NCBI GenBank assembly: GCA_963718195.1
Contig: CAVQYQ010000004.1
Location: forward strand, 248,001 to 312,000
DNA: 64,000 bases
Direction of reading: 5' to 3'
Source: MADRE3 sp963718195
GTDB lineage: Bacteria; Desulfobacterota; Desulfobulbia; Desulfobulbales; Desulfocapsaceae
The notes under the pieces were generated by a model, which was not told the DNA's origin, made no database searches, and saw only the letters and a list, made by a program, of their open reading frames with translations. A program made the position numbers and the translations under genes. Every line of letters starts with the position of its first letter. Positions within the stretch are counted from its first letter, which is position 1. Shown piece by piece: positions 1 through 8,427 of the stretch.

Positions 1-336
1 GGGCGGCGATGGAGCTTTAGCCAACAAGTCTTTTCCTTTTTCCGTTATATAGAGGTGTACAGATCGCTGATCAGTTTTACTCCGGTCCCGGCAAATCAAT
101 TGGAGCTCTTCAAGCTTGTCGAGCATGTTGGAGCAGGTTGAAGGATGTATGAACAGTACCTGGGCGAGTTGAGAGACCCGTATGCCGGGTGTAATCGATA
201 CCTCATGTAACATCCAGAGCTTGGCACTGCTTAAACCGCATTTTTTCTCGACTTTTTTGGCGTGGAACTGAATAGCTTTGAAGAGGATACGTATCTGTTT
301 TATTATGTTCTGTTCCCTTATGGACCTTCGGTTCAT
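1..336 (-). CDS. MarR-family transcriptional regulator, 3' end missing
   Basis: Reading the minus strand from the ATG at 334-336 gives an open frame to the window edge, about 112 residues. It begins MNRRSIREQNIIKQIRILFK. The middle has the winged-helix pattern of MarR proteins: a first helix with GLSSAKLWMLHEV, then the recognition helix in VSQLAQVLFIHPSTCSNMLDKLEE, then a wing with DRSKTDQRSVHLYITEKGKDLL. MarR proteins bind palindromic operators as dimers and usually release DNA when a small ligand binds. It lies downstream of proX on the same strand, separated by a mobile repeat at 375-514, so its own promoter region has been altered. The target and ligand are unknown. The betaine operon is only a positional candidate. 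Confidence 0.8.
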   Translation of the reverse strand, partial: MNRRSIREQNIIKQIRILFKAIQFHAKKVEKKCGLSSAKLWMLHEVSITPGIRVSQLAQVLFIHPSTCSNMLDKLEELQLICRDRSKTDQRSVHLYITEKGKDLLAKAPSPP

Positions 337-374
337 TTAATCTCCGAATGCTATCTATAAAATGCTTTCAAATC

Positions 375-514
375 GAGCCACTTGCAAAACGCCCTTTTCG
401 CTCAACCTCTATGTTATGCTCAAATTTTTATCCTCGGAATATCAACGATGCCTGCGGTAAAAATTTTTCGCATGCCTTGACGCTGAACGAAAATCATCAT
501 TTTGCAAAAGGCTC
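375..514 (+). mobile_element. MITE-like palindromic element, copy 1
   Basis: A 140-bp element starts GAGCCACTTGCAAAACG and ends TTTTGCAAAAGGCTC. These ends are imperfect inverted repeats. The internal halves also pair (AAATTTTTATCC with GGTAAAAATTTT, and TTTTCGCTCAAC with the complement of GCTGAACGAAAA), so the whole unit can fold as one hairpin. It is flanked by AATC on both sides (371-374 and 515-518), read here as a target-site duplication. It sits 38 bp upstream of the MarR-like start codon. Related copies are at 25756, 34643 and 40195. No transposase lies nearby. Confidence 0.8.
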
Positions 515-570
515 AATCGTCTTTACAAAATTAAAAGCAAAAAAAAACAGCCAGTTCGATCAGTTGATGA

Positions 571-601
571 TTGAACCGGGAGAAAAATCTACCCGGTTCA
601 A
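571..601 (-). terminator. Hairpin downstream of proX
   Basis: TTGAACCGGG (571-580) and CCCGGTTCAA (592-601) form a perfect 10-bp stem with an 11-nt loop, 17 bp beyond the proX stop. On the minus strand a T-rich run follows only after about 20 nt, so it may be an imperfect intrinsic terminator or an mRNA-stabilising hairpin. Confidence 0.45.
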
Positions 602-617
602 TTCAACGTAACTACGA

Positions 618-1622
618 CTACATGGCTGCTTTACGTGCTTCTTCCAACCAGCCGTCAAAGGTACTCTGGTTCGCTTTAATCCAGCTGTCAGCATGGCGTT
701 CAATATCTTTTTCCGATTTCTCTCCATCCCTCATGCGAAGATTCTGTGCTGAAATATCATTATTGGAAACCTTCATGATACTGAACAGTTTTGCCGCGGC
801 AGGGTTGGCCTCTGTAAAATCTTTATTGGCAACAATACGTTGTGTATTGGCCTGGAATCCATAATTACTTCCATCAGGAAGACTGGTATCAACATCTTCT
901 CGCTCACCAGGGAGAGACGAAAACGGTACCTGCAGCCAGACGGTGTCCTTGCCTGGCACCAAAACGCCACTTACCCAGTATGGTGTCCAGGTATAATAGA
1001 GGACGGATTTTCCTTGTTTGTGGCGTGCAATCGTATCTGCAATAATTGCAGAGTAGGATCCCTGATTATGCGCAACGGTGTCACGAAGCTTGAAGGCATC
1101 AAGTTGATGTTCGATCACTTTTTCGCAGCCCCATCCGGGATTACATCCTGCAAGGTCAGCTTTTCCGTCACCATCGGCATCGAACAACTTGGCAATTTCA
1201 GGATCAGCCAGTTGGTCAATATTGGTAATATTGTGTTTTTCCGCAGTCGCCTTATCAACCAAATAGCCCTGCAGTGCGCCCCCGGAGTACACCCCTTCAC
1301 GATAGATTTTATCGGCTCCGCCAGCGTTTTCATAAAAATCAACATGAAGCGGGTCCCAATGATCCGCTAGAAAAGTTGCGTCACCATTGGCTATGGCCAC
1401 ATGTCCCGCTGCATATTCTATTTCTTTAATAGGATCTACTTCATAACCAAGTTTCTCGAGTGCCTTCATAACCAAAATGGTCTGAAACGTTTCTTCGGCA
1501 ATAGAGCTTTTTAACGGCTGTACTTTGACACCCTTGCCTGGCATATCTGCTGCGTATACCACAGTGGCAAGTAAAAAATAAGCGAAAAATAAGAATGCAA
1601 GTAATTTTATCTTATATTTCAT
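618..1622 (-). CDS. proX: Glycine betaine/proline-betaine ABC transporter substrate-binding protein ProX
   Basis: Periplasmic binding protein that captures glycine betaine or a related quaternary amine and delivers it to ProW/ProV. An N-terminal signal peptide is visible (LLAFLFFAYFLLATVVYA, cleavage likely before ADMPG). The family's ligand-box tryptophans are recognisable in ADHWDPLH, GCNPGWGCE and YTWTPYWVSG, the last two almost identical to E. coli ProX. I chose the ATG at 1622 (334 residues) because AAGGAG lies six bases upstream; the in-frame ATG 15 bp earlier overlaps that ribosome site. It is the last gene of proVWX. Specificity between glycine betaine and other betaines cannot be read from sequence alone. 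Confidence 0.93.
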   Translation of the reverse strand: MKYKIKLLAFLFFAYFLLATVVYAADMPGKGVKVQPLKSSIAEETFQTILVMKALEKLGYEVDPIKEIEYAAGHVAIANGDATFLADHWDPLHVDFYENAGGADKIYREGVYSGGALQGYLVDKATAEKHNITNIDQLADPEIAKLFDADGDGKADLAGCNPGWGCEKVIEHQLDAFKLRDTVAHNQGSYSAIIADTIARHKQGKSVLYYTWTPYWVSGVLVPGKDTVWLQVPFSSLPGEREDVDTSLPDGSNYGFQANTQRIVANKDFTEANPAAAKLFSIMKVSNNDISAQNLRMRDGEKSEKDIERHADSWIKANQSTFDGWLEEARKAAM

Positions 1623-1698
1623 GGTGATCTCCTTCATTTTTTAATTAATATTATTACCCACGAGGGCTCCTTATCCTACAGATGAACTACTACTTGGT

Positions 1699-2706
1699 TC
1701 ACTCTTTATCTTTCTGCTCGCTCCCAAACGATTGGGTTAACCTGTCGAGGACGATGGCCAGCAGGACGATTCCCAATCCCCCTATAGCGGCAAGTCCCAT
1801 ATCCAAACGACCTATTCCGCGAAGAACCATCTGTCCGAGGCCGCCTACTGCAATCATCGAGGCAATTACAACCATTGATAACGCCAGCATAAGTGTCTGG
1901 TTAATACCAGCCATAATCGTCGGCATAGCCAGAGGTAATTTTATCTTAAACAACTGTTGACTGCGATTGGCCCCGAAAGCCTCACCGGCCTCAACGAGAT
2001 CCTCGGGTACCTGTCGTATCCCCAGGTTGGTAAGTCGTATAAGGGGAGGTAGCGCAAAAATAATCGTTACGACAACTCCCGGCACATTGCCAATACCCAG
2101 CAACATAACGATAGGAACAAGATAAACAAATGCAGGAGTCGTCTGCATTGCATCCAGGATTGGCCGGACGATTCTTAACGCCCGATCACTTTGTGAGAGC
2201 CATATTCCAAGCGGAAGTCCAAGCATTATACAAAAAAGTACCGAGGTGAGCACAAGTGAGAGCGTGACCATGGCCTGATTCCACGCCCCGATAAGGCCAA
2301 TGGTGACAAGTGAGAAAAAGGTACCTATGGCGAGAGCACGACCTGATAACCAATATGCAAGCCCACACATGATCGCGATAACGAGTCCGTCGGGCATCGA
2401 AGTTAACAGGGAATCGATCGCACCAAGGCTGGTATCGACAGGTACCCTGATTACCTGAAATACGGGCCTGAAATTATCAACAATCCAATTTAAACCATTG
2501 TTAACCCAAACATCGAAAGGCAATATCGCATCACTAAAAGGATGAATCCAGTCAAATACTTCATCCGGGACTACAGAATTGCCCTGATCTAACCAGTCTG
2601 TATTTGATCCGCCCCCTGCATCTGCTCCCTGATTCCAGGCATTATCAGCAGCTGGAGGTGTTTCTGCTGCCTTTTTTTCACCACTGTCCCATGGATTATC
2701 TGCCAT
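1699..2706 (-). CDS. proW: Glycine betaine ABC transporter permease ProW
   Basis: Inner-membrane permease of the betaine importer, 335 residues. A long polar, glycine/asparagine-rich N-terminal stretch (about residues 1-60) precedes the membrane segments, as in enteric ProW. About six to seven hydrophobic helices follow from residue 100. The cytoplasmic EAA loop that docks on the ATPase is visible around VEAGEAFGANRSQQLFKIKLPLAMPTI. The gene lies 210 bp after proV and 76 bp before proX, all on the minus strand, consistent with one operon. Confidence 0.92.
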   Translation of the reverse strand: MADNPWDSGEKKAAETPPAADNAWNQGADAGGGSNTDWLDQGNSVVPDEVFDWIHPFSDAILPFDVWVNNGLNWIVDNFRPVFQVIRVPVDTSLGAIDSLLTSMPDGLVIAIMCGLAYWLSGRALAIGTFFSLVTIGLIGAWNQAMVTLSLVLTSVLFCIMLGLPLGIWLSQSDRALRIVRPILDAMQTTPAFVYLVPIVMLLGIGNVPGVVVTIIFALPPLIRLTNLGIRQVPEDLVEAGEAFGANRSQQLFKIKLPLAMPTIMAGINQTLMLALSMVVIASMIAVGGLGQMVLRGIGRLDMGLAAIGGLGIVLLAIVLDRLTQSFGSEQKDKE

Positions 2707-2739
2707 CTCGTTGCCTTTACTCCTTCGCTAATATTTTTT

Positions 2740-2772
2740 CCACGGAAACAATCTGTTCCAAAGTTTCCGCGG
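2740..2772 (-). other. Intercistronic hairpin between proV and proW
   Basis: CCACGGAAAC (2740-2749) and GTTTCCGCGG (2763-2772) pair at nine of ten positions around a 13-nt loop. On the transcribed strand it is followed by A residues rather than T, so it is unlikely to be a terminator. It may be a processing or stability element inside proVWX mRNA. Confidence 0.4.
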
Positions 2773-2915
2773 TAACTCGAGTTTATTCTGGATTATTTTG
2801 CCAGTATTGACAATTCCCTACCCCAAATTTATATATCACCTTTTTATACACGAAATTATCTGCCAATATACCGTCAATTGACCGGGAACTCGGGGTGACA
2901 TTTTATTGCACATTT

Positions 2916-4139
2916 TTACTCTTTCTCCCCGGAGTTCATATTTTCAGCACGATGCAATGTTCTTAAGAACCGGTTCTTTGAAACAACACCTTTGTAGATT
3001 CTCTGCTCATCTATGACAGGAATCGGCCATGCATGCGAGGCGACTTGAGGCAGAATTTCACTCAGATATTCTGTTTCCGTTACCGGCGATGCCTCTTTAA
3101 TAAAAGCATTTTCAATTTTCTTTTCTGTGCCATCTTTCTTGTCGAGTAATTCCCTAAGCGAATCTGCGGAAACAATTCCATAAAACCGGTGTTCTGAATC
3201 AAGAACATACGCGTATTCACGGTCTAGATTATTTAAATACTCCAAGGTTGCGCGAGGGCTGCCCTCTGGGGTATGCCAGATAACAGTGGGCTGTGTATCT
3301 TTTGCAATATCGCCTGCAGCGATAACGCCCGTAGGATCGACACCTCTGAAAAAGGCTCGGACATAATCATCCGCAGGGTTTTGAAGAATATCCTCCGGTG
3401 TACCAACTTGTATGACCCTGCCTCCTTCCATAATTGCGATACGATCGCCTATTCTCAAGGCCTCATCGAGATCATGAGAGATAAATACGATTGTTCTTTC
3501 ATGACGGTCCTGAAGTTTAAGCAGTTCATCCTGCATTTCTGTTCTAATAAGCGGATCCAACGCAGAAAAAGCCTCATCCATGAGCAAGATGTCAGGGTCA
3601 ACGGCAAGCCCTCTCGCCAAACCGACGCGCTGCTGCATTCCCCCACTCAATTCCTTTGGATACGCATTTTCCCAACCATCAAGGCCCACCTGTTTCAGAG
3701 CATCCAACGCCCGTTCAAGTCTTGTGTTTTTGTCGATACCATCCAATTCCAGACCAAAGGCAACGTTATCTATCACATTCATGTGGGGCATCAAAGCAAA
3801 CGACTGAAATACCATGCTGGTTTTGCTTCGCCGGTACCTTACAAGTTCGTTCCTGTTCATCGTCGACACGTTCTCACCATCCACCAGGACTTCCCCAGAA
3901 GTAGGTTCAATGAGCCTGTTCAACATCCTTACCAGCGTTGATTTGCCGGATCCGGAGAGCCCCATGACAACGAAAACCTCACCTTTTTTAACCTCAAAAC
4001 TTGCGTCCTGAACCCCAACGGTAAGACCAGTCATTTCGTAAATTTCTTCCTTGGTCTTTCCCTGTTTAACAAGTTCCAGGCCTTTTCGAGGGTTCTGCCC
4101 GAATACCTTGTACAGATTTTTGATGATAATTTCAGACAT
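2916..4139 (-). CDS. proV: Glycine betaine ABC transporter ATP-binding protein ProV
   Basis: ATPase that energises betaine uptake, about 407 residues from the ATG at 4139 (MSEIIIKNLYKVFG), close to the length of E. coli ProV. It carries the Walker A GLSGSGKST, the ABC signature LSGGMQQR and the Walker B region ILLMDEAFSALD. The C-terminal 130 residues (from about PTGVIAAGD) are a pair of CBS domains, which in OpuA-type transporters sense ionic strength. An in-frame ATG 51 bp upstream would add a hydrophobic extension unlike the family, so I do not use it. It is first in the operon, with two inverted repeats in its leader. Confidence 0.94.
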   Translation of the reverse strand: MSEIIIKNLYKVFGQNPRKGLELVKQGKTKEEIYEMTGLTVGVQDASFEVKKGEVFVVMGLSGSGKSTLVRMLNRLIEPTSGEVLVDGENVSTMNRNELVRYRRSKTSMVFQSFALMPHMNVIDNVAFGLELDGIDKNTRLERALDALKQVGLDGWENAYPKELSGGMQQRVGLARGLAVDPDILLMDEAFSALDPLIRTEMQDELLKLQDRHERTIVFISHDLDEALRIGDRIAIMEGGRVIQVGTPEDILQNPADDYVRAFFRGVDPTGVIAAGDIAKDTQPTVIWHTPEGSPRATLEYLNNLDREYAYVLDSEHRFYGIVSADSLRELLDKKDGTEKKIENAFIKEASPVTETEYLSEILPQVASHAWPIPVIDEQRIYKGVVSKNRFLRTLHRAENMNSGEKE

Positions 4140-4175
4140 GCATATCTTTAATATTGGCTGGATAAGACAAGAGAA

Positions 4176-4202
4176 CTCTAGACCGGCCACCTCGGTCTAG
4201 AG
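4176..4202. promoter_or_regulatory. Perfect inverted repeat in the proV leader
   Basis: CTCTAGACCG (4176-4185) and CGGTCTAGAG (4193-4202) are a perfect 10-bp inverted repeat with a 7-nt spacer, about 40 bp upstream of the proV start. As RNA it would form a strong hairpin in the 5' leader. As DNA it could be a dimer-binding operator. Confidence 0.5.
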
Positions 4203-4211
4203 GAAACAAGA

Positions 4212-4250
4212 AAATATTATTGCACAATACTATATTGTAAAATAATATTT
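4212..4250. promoter_or_regulatory. AT-rich palindrome upstream of proV
   Basis: AAATATTATT (4212-4221) pairs perfectly with AATAATATTT (4241-4250), and inside them ACAATA pairs with TATTGT, giving an almost continuous 39-bp palindrome. It lies about 75-110 bp upstream of the proV start, where a promoter or operator is expected. MarR-type regulators favour AT-rich palindromes, so the MarR-like gene at the left edge is a conceivable binder; that link is inference. Confidence 0.45.
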
Positions 4251-4455
4251 GCAACAAAAGTTTTTGCCAGGGTTTGGGTTTTCGGATTGTGGCCACAGTG
4301 AAAAGCATCTGGTCACCCAGAAGCCCACCGCAAAGATCATCCACAGTTTTGACAAGGCTGACCAGCTTAATCGTCAGCAGCTTATTCACGAGTGCCGCGC
4401 CATCGCAGGTGTCTGCGGGGCGGAGGTTATTGAGTTACTTCCAGTAAGTGCTTAA
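4249..4455 (+). pseudogene. Possible gene remnant between proV and the PrkA-like gene
   Basis: A plus-strand frame starting at a TTG encodes 68 residues ending HECRAIAGVCGAEVIELLPVSA, with codon composition more gene-like than the AT-rich DNA before it. It has no clear ribosome site and starts inside the AT-rich palindrome. It looks like the 3' end of a lost gene. I do not recognise the family. It could also be chance. Confidence 0.25.
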
Positions 4456-4459
4456 ACAT

Positions 4460-6745
4460 TCATTTACCCTCAAACTGCTGGGCCAGATCATTATCAATAA
4501 CGTACATGCAGATCTCTTTGGCCCCCTGCCGGGAATAGTCGTACTTGCTCTGCAGGTTTTCAATCATGAAGATGACATCATCTCTGATTTTTGAGTCATA
4601 GGTTCTGAACTCATCTGTATCAAAATCTCGAATGGCCATACGAAAGTTTTCGTTCTTCAGAAATGGCTCGAGCACCTTTTCCTTGAGGTTATAGACATAC
4701 TTCTGAAACAGGTTTTGGAACAGTGTTGTCTCGACCACAGATAAGCCCTCCCGCATTATTTCCTGGGTGAGTGTTGTTGTCGTGTAGGTCTTCTGCACAT
4801 CACTTCTGAACAATTCAGCATCCGTCTGGTCCGTCAAAAGCCTTGATTCAATCCTGGCAAATAATTCTTCTGTAATATTCAATTTCTCACCGGTGAACAG
4901 GCACTTTTCCGTTGTCCCAGGATCAAAATTGACGGCGAACATATAGTTCTGGATATCGATGGCAATCTGCTCTTCATTATAATAATAAAGAGACTCTTTC
5001 ACCTCCTGGAGTACGATATAATTGTACATCCGCAGCAGGGAGTCGAGAAACTGCGGTGGAATGATATCTTTCTCCTGCCTGCAGTATTTTCTGAAAAATT
5101 TCCCAAGCATCGACATGTCGATCAGCTTTTTATCATTTGAGTACATAGAAAAAAAGTCATTGAAGAGTCGAATGGAATCCCGACCTGAAAAGCCATGCCA
5201 GCCGTCTTTTTCCGACTCGGTGAGGAGCTGCTGTCTGCGCTTGGCGGTAAATTTTTTCAGATCAGTTTCAGACAGCCAACCAGGTATGTTGCCGGTATAA
5301 ATCTCCATTTTGAGAAGTTGCAGGTTTTTATCGCAATAAAGCTCATATTGCGCCGGGTTGGTGATCCACTCCAGCAACGCTTCTGACTCAATGTTCAGCC
5401 TGGTTGAGATAATAACCCGGGCGAAATTCTGGAGCACACGGGGGAGAAAACTCTCGTCTATCTGCTTTCCGAAAATCTCGCGGTATATTTCAACTTCGGT
5501 TTTTATATCGAGAACATATGGTATGTGTATGTATTCGATTCTGTCTGAGAAGGCCTGCAGGCCCTTCAGCTGTTCTTTATCTTCCGGGTTCATCAGTGCA
5601 AAGAAGAGCGAGTTCACGCTTTCTTCCAGCTCCTCGACCTTGTGGACGCCCTCACTGATGATGTTGTGCAGCTCCATCAACCTCTCAATATTATGAGATT
5701 TTATATCCATCAGGGCATAGATGCCGTTGTTTGTCCTGGCGTAATGGGAATAGAGGTACCGCACTCGTCTTGAATCGGGAAATACCTGGTCGAGATTTCG
5801 CTGAATAATCTCATGCTTGAACACCGTTCGTTTAATTGGTTTATCTCCTGGGTTGAAGACCGAAATACCCTCACCCAGCCGTCTTTTAAAGGTGTAGGGA
5901 CGAGCACACACACATTCCATTACACGTTTGATATCATGATATTTTTCCATTAATTCAGTGAATATCGAACTACAGATCGTGCATGGATTATCGTGAAAGA
6001 CCCATTCGTATTTCTTATTTGTAAAAAACTTCCATTTGAATTTATCATCTTCGAAAAGATCGTCAAAAAACATCCGCCGTGATTCACGTGGGATCATGAG
6101 GATCGGATTGTCATGGCTCGGACAGGGAACCTCAAAACAGTGCTCCAATGCCACCTGCCCAGGGGACTCTGGTTGCTGCTGCTTATCCTTTGCTTCTTCC
6201 GAATCCTTGTCAAGCAGCAAACATAGGCGGTCGGTAAGCGTATCAATCGGATGACCATGCGTAACCGCTGCATCTTCGGGTATGCGCCACACCACCTCGT
6301 ATCGCAACCCTTCAGGCGACATGGTATATTCTTCAAACTTACGCAGCAGATTGTTGAGAAACGTTGACTTGCCGCTCCCTGGTGGTCCGTCAAAGATATA
6401 TACCTTATTCTGCTGTGCTCCTACCGACAGCGAATCAACATGACGCACAAGGCGGTTGGCAAAAAGCCTATCAGGGAAAAACGGGCGATCTGCCCCCTCA
6501 GCCAACAACTCAAAGCAGTCATACGCCCCATAGTTTATTGACTCCGGATCGTCGTGATATTCATCTATTTCTTCACAGATATAATTGTCAATCATATCGG
6601 CGTATAGTTGATAGATATTTCTTATGATCCTGGATGGATGCTCGACAACATGCTGCAGATACTCAGCATAATTCAGCAATGGTTGCTTTTCCCATTTCTT
6701 ATTCTGGTGCTTCAGGTTTTCAAGTGCACGGGTGATATCACGCAT
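4460..6745 (-). CDS. PrkA-like AAA+ ATPase/serine kinase-family protein, second paralogue
   Basis: A 761-residue protein (from the ATG at 6745; the frame also opens at a TTG 24 bp earlier) with Walker A GPPGSGKST near residue 120-128. It belongs to the broad PrkA group of AAA+ proteins but differs much from the prkA at 9866-11926. It has a large insertion containing cysteine pairs (PCTICSS and ECVCARP, about residues 250-280) that could bind metal. PrkA proteins are described as serine kinases and more recently as AAA+ proteases acting in stress and stationary phase; which activity applies here is unknown. It is last in the prkA-yeaH-spoVR series, 34 bp after spoVR, so it probably works with them. 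Confidence 0.7.
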   Translation of the reverse strand: MRDITRALENLKHQNKKWEKQPLLNYAEYLQHVVEHPSRIIRNIYQLYADMIDNYICEEIDEYHDDPESINYGAYDCFELLAEGADRPFFPDRLFANRLVRHVDSLSVGAQQNKVYIFDGPPGSGKSTFLNNLLRKFEEYTMSPEGLRYEVVWRIPEDAAVTHGHPIDTLTDRLCLLLDKDSEEAKDKQQQPESPGQVALEHCFEVPCPSHDNPILMIPRESRRMFFDDLFEDDKFKWKFFTNKKYEWVFHDNPCTICSSIFTELMEKYHDIKRVMECVCARPYTFKRRLGEGISVFNPGDKPIKRTVFKHEIIQRNLDQVFPDSRRVRYLYSHYARTNNGIYALMDIKSHNIERLMELHNIISEGVHKVEELEESVNSLFFALMNPEDKEQLKGLQAFSDRIEYIHIPYVLDIKTEVEIYREIFGKQIDESFLPRVLQNFARVIISTRLNIESEALLEWITNPAQYELYCDKNLQLLKMEIYTGNIPGWLSETDLKKFTAKRRQQLLTESEKDGWHGFSGRDSIRLFNDFFSMYSNDKKLIDMSMLGKFFRKYCRQEKDIIPPQFLDSLLRMYNYIVLQEVKESLYYYNEEQIAIDIQNYMFAVNFDPGTTEKCLFTGEKLNITEELFARIESRLLTDQTDAELFRSDVQKTYTTTTLTQEIMREGLSVVETTLFQNLFQKYVYNLKEKVLEPFLKNENFRMAIRDFDTDEFRTYDSKIRDDVIFMIENLQSKYDYSRQGAKEICMYVIDNDLAQQFEGK

Positions 6746-6779
6746 GGGTCTACCCCACTCTTGTTTCAACCTTTAATTG

Positions 6780-8411
6780 TCAATGTTCCTGGCGGGACAA
6801 TTGTCTGTCACGCATTGTGTAGCGAATTTTTTTCCAGGTAATCTGCTGCCTGGGTGTCTCTGTTTTGTCTTTTCCAGCAGGAACAGGAGCCGCTTCCTTG
6901 TGGACCGGCTCAGAGGTGTCCAGAATTACCGGGCCACCCCACAGGTATTCGATGCCAAGCATGGTTCCCGCTATATAATCGCGCACCAGCGGTTTTCCTT
7001 CAAACAGGTGCTTCAAATGGAGCTGGTTGTTGTCGGTCACTTCATATTCTATCGAGGGGGGGTGATAAAGTGAATCGAGCACCATGTTTTTATAATCATC
7101 TGCTTTCCTGCTCCTCACATAATACTCCCAGATCATTCGCTGCTCATTGAGCCTCCGCCCCGCGACAAACAGCTTGTTTGCATCAACAAAATCCTGGTCG
7201 ATAAATTCTGAAATCAGCATCGAATCGCAATAGGTTTTTCGTATATTGAAGATAAAATCCTGACCGCTGCGGGTAGCGTTATCAAATTGGTGCCGCTCCT
7301 TGATGTCCTTCAGGCGATGGTAAGCAGAGCTGATCCGTCCTTTGTCGGCCATCTTTTCCAGAAACGAAAACAGACGCATCCCCAGGGCATAGGGATTAAG
7401 CCCGACTCTTGGCATTGACGTTACTTTGGCGTTGACGATGGCAAAATCAATTTCATGACCGTTGATTCGGTCATCGGTGAGGAAAAGCTTCTCGTGCCAG
7501 TAGCTCGCCCAGCCTTCATTGAGTATCTTGGTCCGTATTTGAGGTTGGAAATAGAGGGAGGTATTTCTAATCACTTCTACCACCGTTTTCATCCAGCTGT
7601 TTTCCTCCCGATTCAGAAACACGGAATGTTCGATTAGAAAAAGGAGAAGATCAAAACGGCGGTCAGGTTTTTTTCTATCGCGATGTTTATTACAGTAAGA
7701 CTCAAATTCAGCATATCGCTTCTTCAGGCTGTCAACAAATGACTGCTCTCCATCGACCGGGTCGGATGCAACCAGGCGATTATAGTGTTCTATCTCCTTG
7801 ACATAGTCTGCAACTGAAACCTTTATTTTCTCCTGGAGAAATATATCAAAATAGTAATCCACCTCGGTAATTGTTTGCGCTGCAGGCAATTGAGCGTCTT
7901 CCGACATCACCGAAAAATAACCGACCAGGTTGTCAATGGCTTTTGCAAATTCAATAATATAGTCTACCCAGCGGCCTTTCTCCGAGCGAAGTTGCGTGAT
8001 CAGCCGCTTATCTGAAAGTGCTTTACTGGTAAAATCGTAATTCCAGGTATGCTGAAAAAAGAGGTTGTTCTGAAAGAAATCTATATGCCCGATCACATGA
8101 TAAAAAATCATGACATTCAGCCAGTCCGGATTATTATCATTATAAAATGAAATTGGCGGACGGGTGTTAATGACCGTTTCATAGGGGTTTGATGGAAATA
8201 ATTCATAGCGTCCCGACTCCCTGAGCACCTCAACATCCTGAACCCAATAGTCGTAGAGGGTCGGAATCATCGTTTTCGGAGACAACTCCAAGATATCACG
8301 GTTCGTAACAATGTACTCAAGGGTATCATCCTGAAAACCGAGCCCAACACTGCGGGCCCGTTCTTTGCAACCCTCCATTATTTCTTTGGCATGCTGGCTG
8401 ATCAATTCCAT
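6780..8411 (-). CDS. SpoVR-family protein (YcgB-like)
   Basis: A 543-residue member of the SpoVR/YcgB family, named from a Bacillus sporulation-cortex protein but widespread in non-sporulating proteobacteria next to prkA and yeaH. Family traits seen here are the N-terminal region ending in the NPDWLNVMIFYHVIGHIDF block, and the central NEGWASYWHEKLF motif with its conserved His/Glu residues. The biochemical role is not established. The family forms a stress-linked complex or pathway with PrkA and YeaH. It lies 16 bp downstream of yeaH and 34 bp upstream of the second PrkA-like gene, implying co-transcription. The C-terminal 50 residues are charged and low in predicted order. Confidence 0.88.
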   Translation of the reverse strand: MELISQHAKEIMEGCKERARSVGLGFQDDTLEYIVTNRDILELSPKTMIPTLYDYWVQDVEVLRESGRYELFPSNPYETVINTRPPISFYNDNNPDWLNVMIFYHVIGHIDFFQNNLFFQHTWNYDFTSKALSDKRLITQLRSEKGRWVDYIIEFAKAIDNLVGYFSVMSEDAQLPAAQTITEVDYYFDIFLQEKIKVSVADYVKEIEHYNRLVASDPVDGEQSFVDSLKKRYAEFESYCNKHRDRKKPDRRFDLLLFLIEHSVFLNREENSWMKTVVEVIRNTSLYFQPQIRTKILNEGWASYWHEKLFLTDDRINGHEIDFAIVNAKVTSMPRVGLNPYALGMRLFSFLEKMADKGRISSAYHRLKDIKERHQFDNATRSGQDFIFNIRKTYCDSMLISEFIDQDFVDANKLFVAGRRLNEQRMIWEYYVRSRKADDYKNMVLDSLYHPPSIEYEVTDNNQLHLKHLFEGKPLVRDYIAGTMLGIEYLWGGPVILDTSEPVHKEAAPVPAGKDKTETPRQQITWKKIRYTMRDRQLSRQEH

Positions 8412-8427
8412 AATCCACCCATCGCTG

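Noticed and set aside
3273..3941. 222-residue plus-strand frame opposite proV
   Set aside because: Shadow of the proV coding sequence, which has all ABC ATPase motifs.
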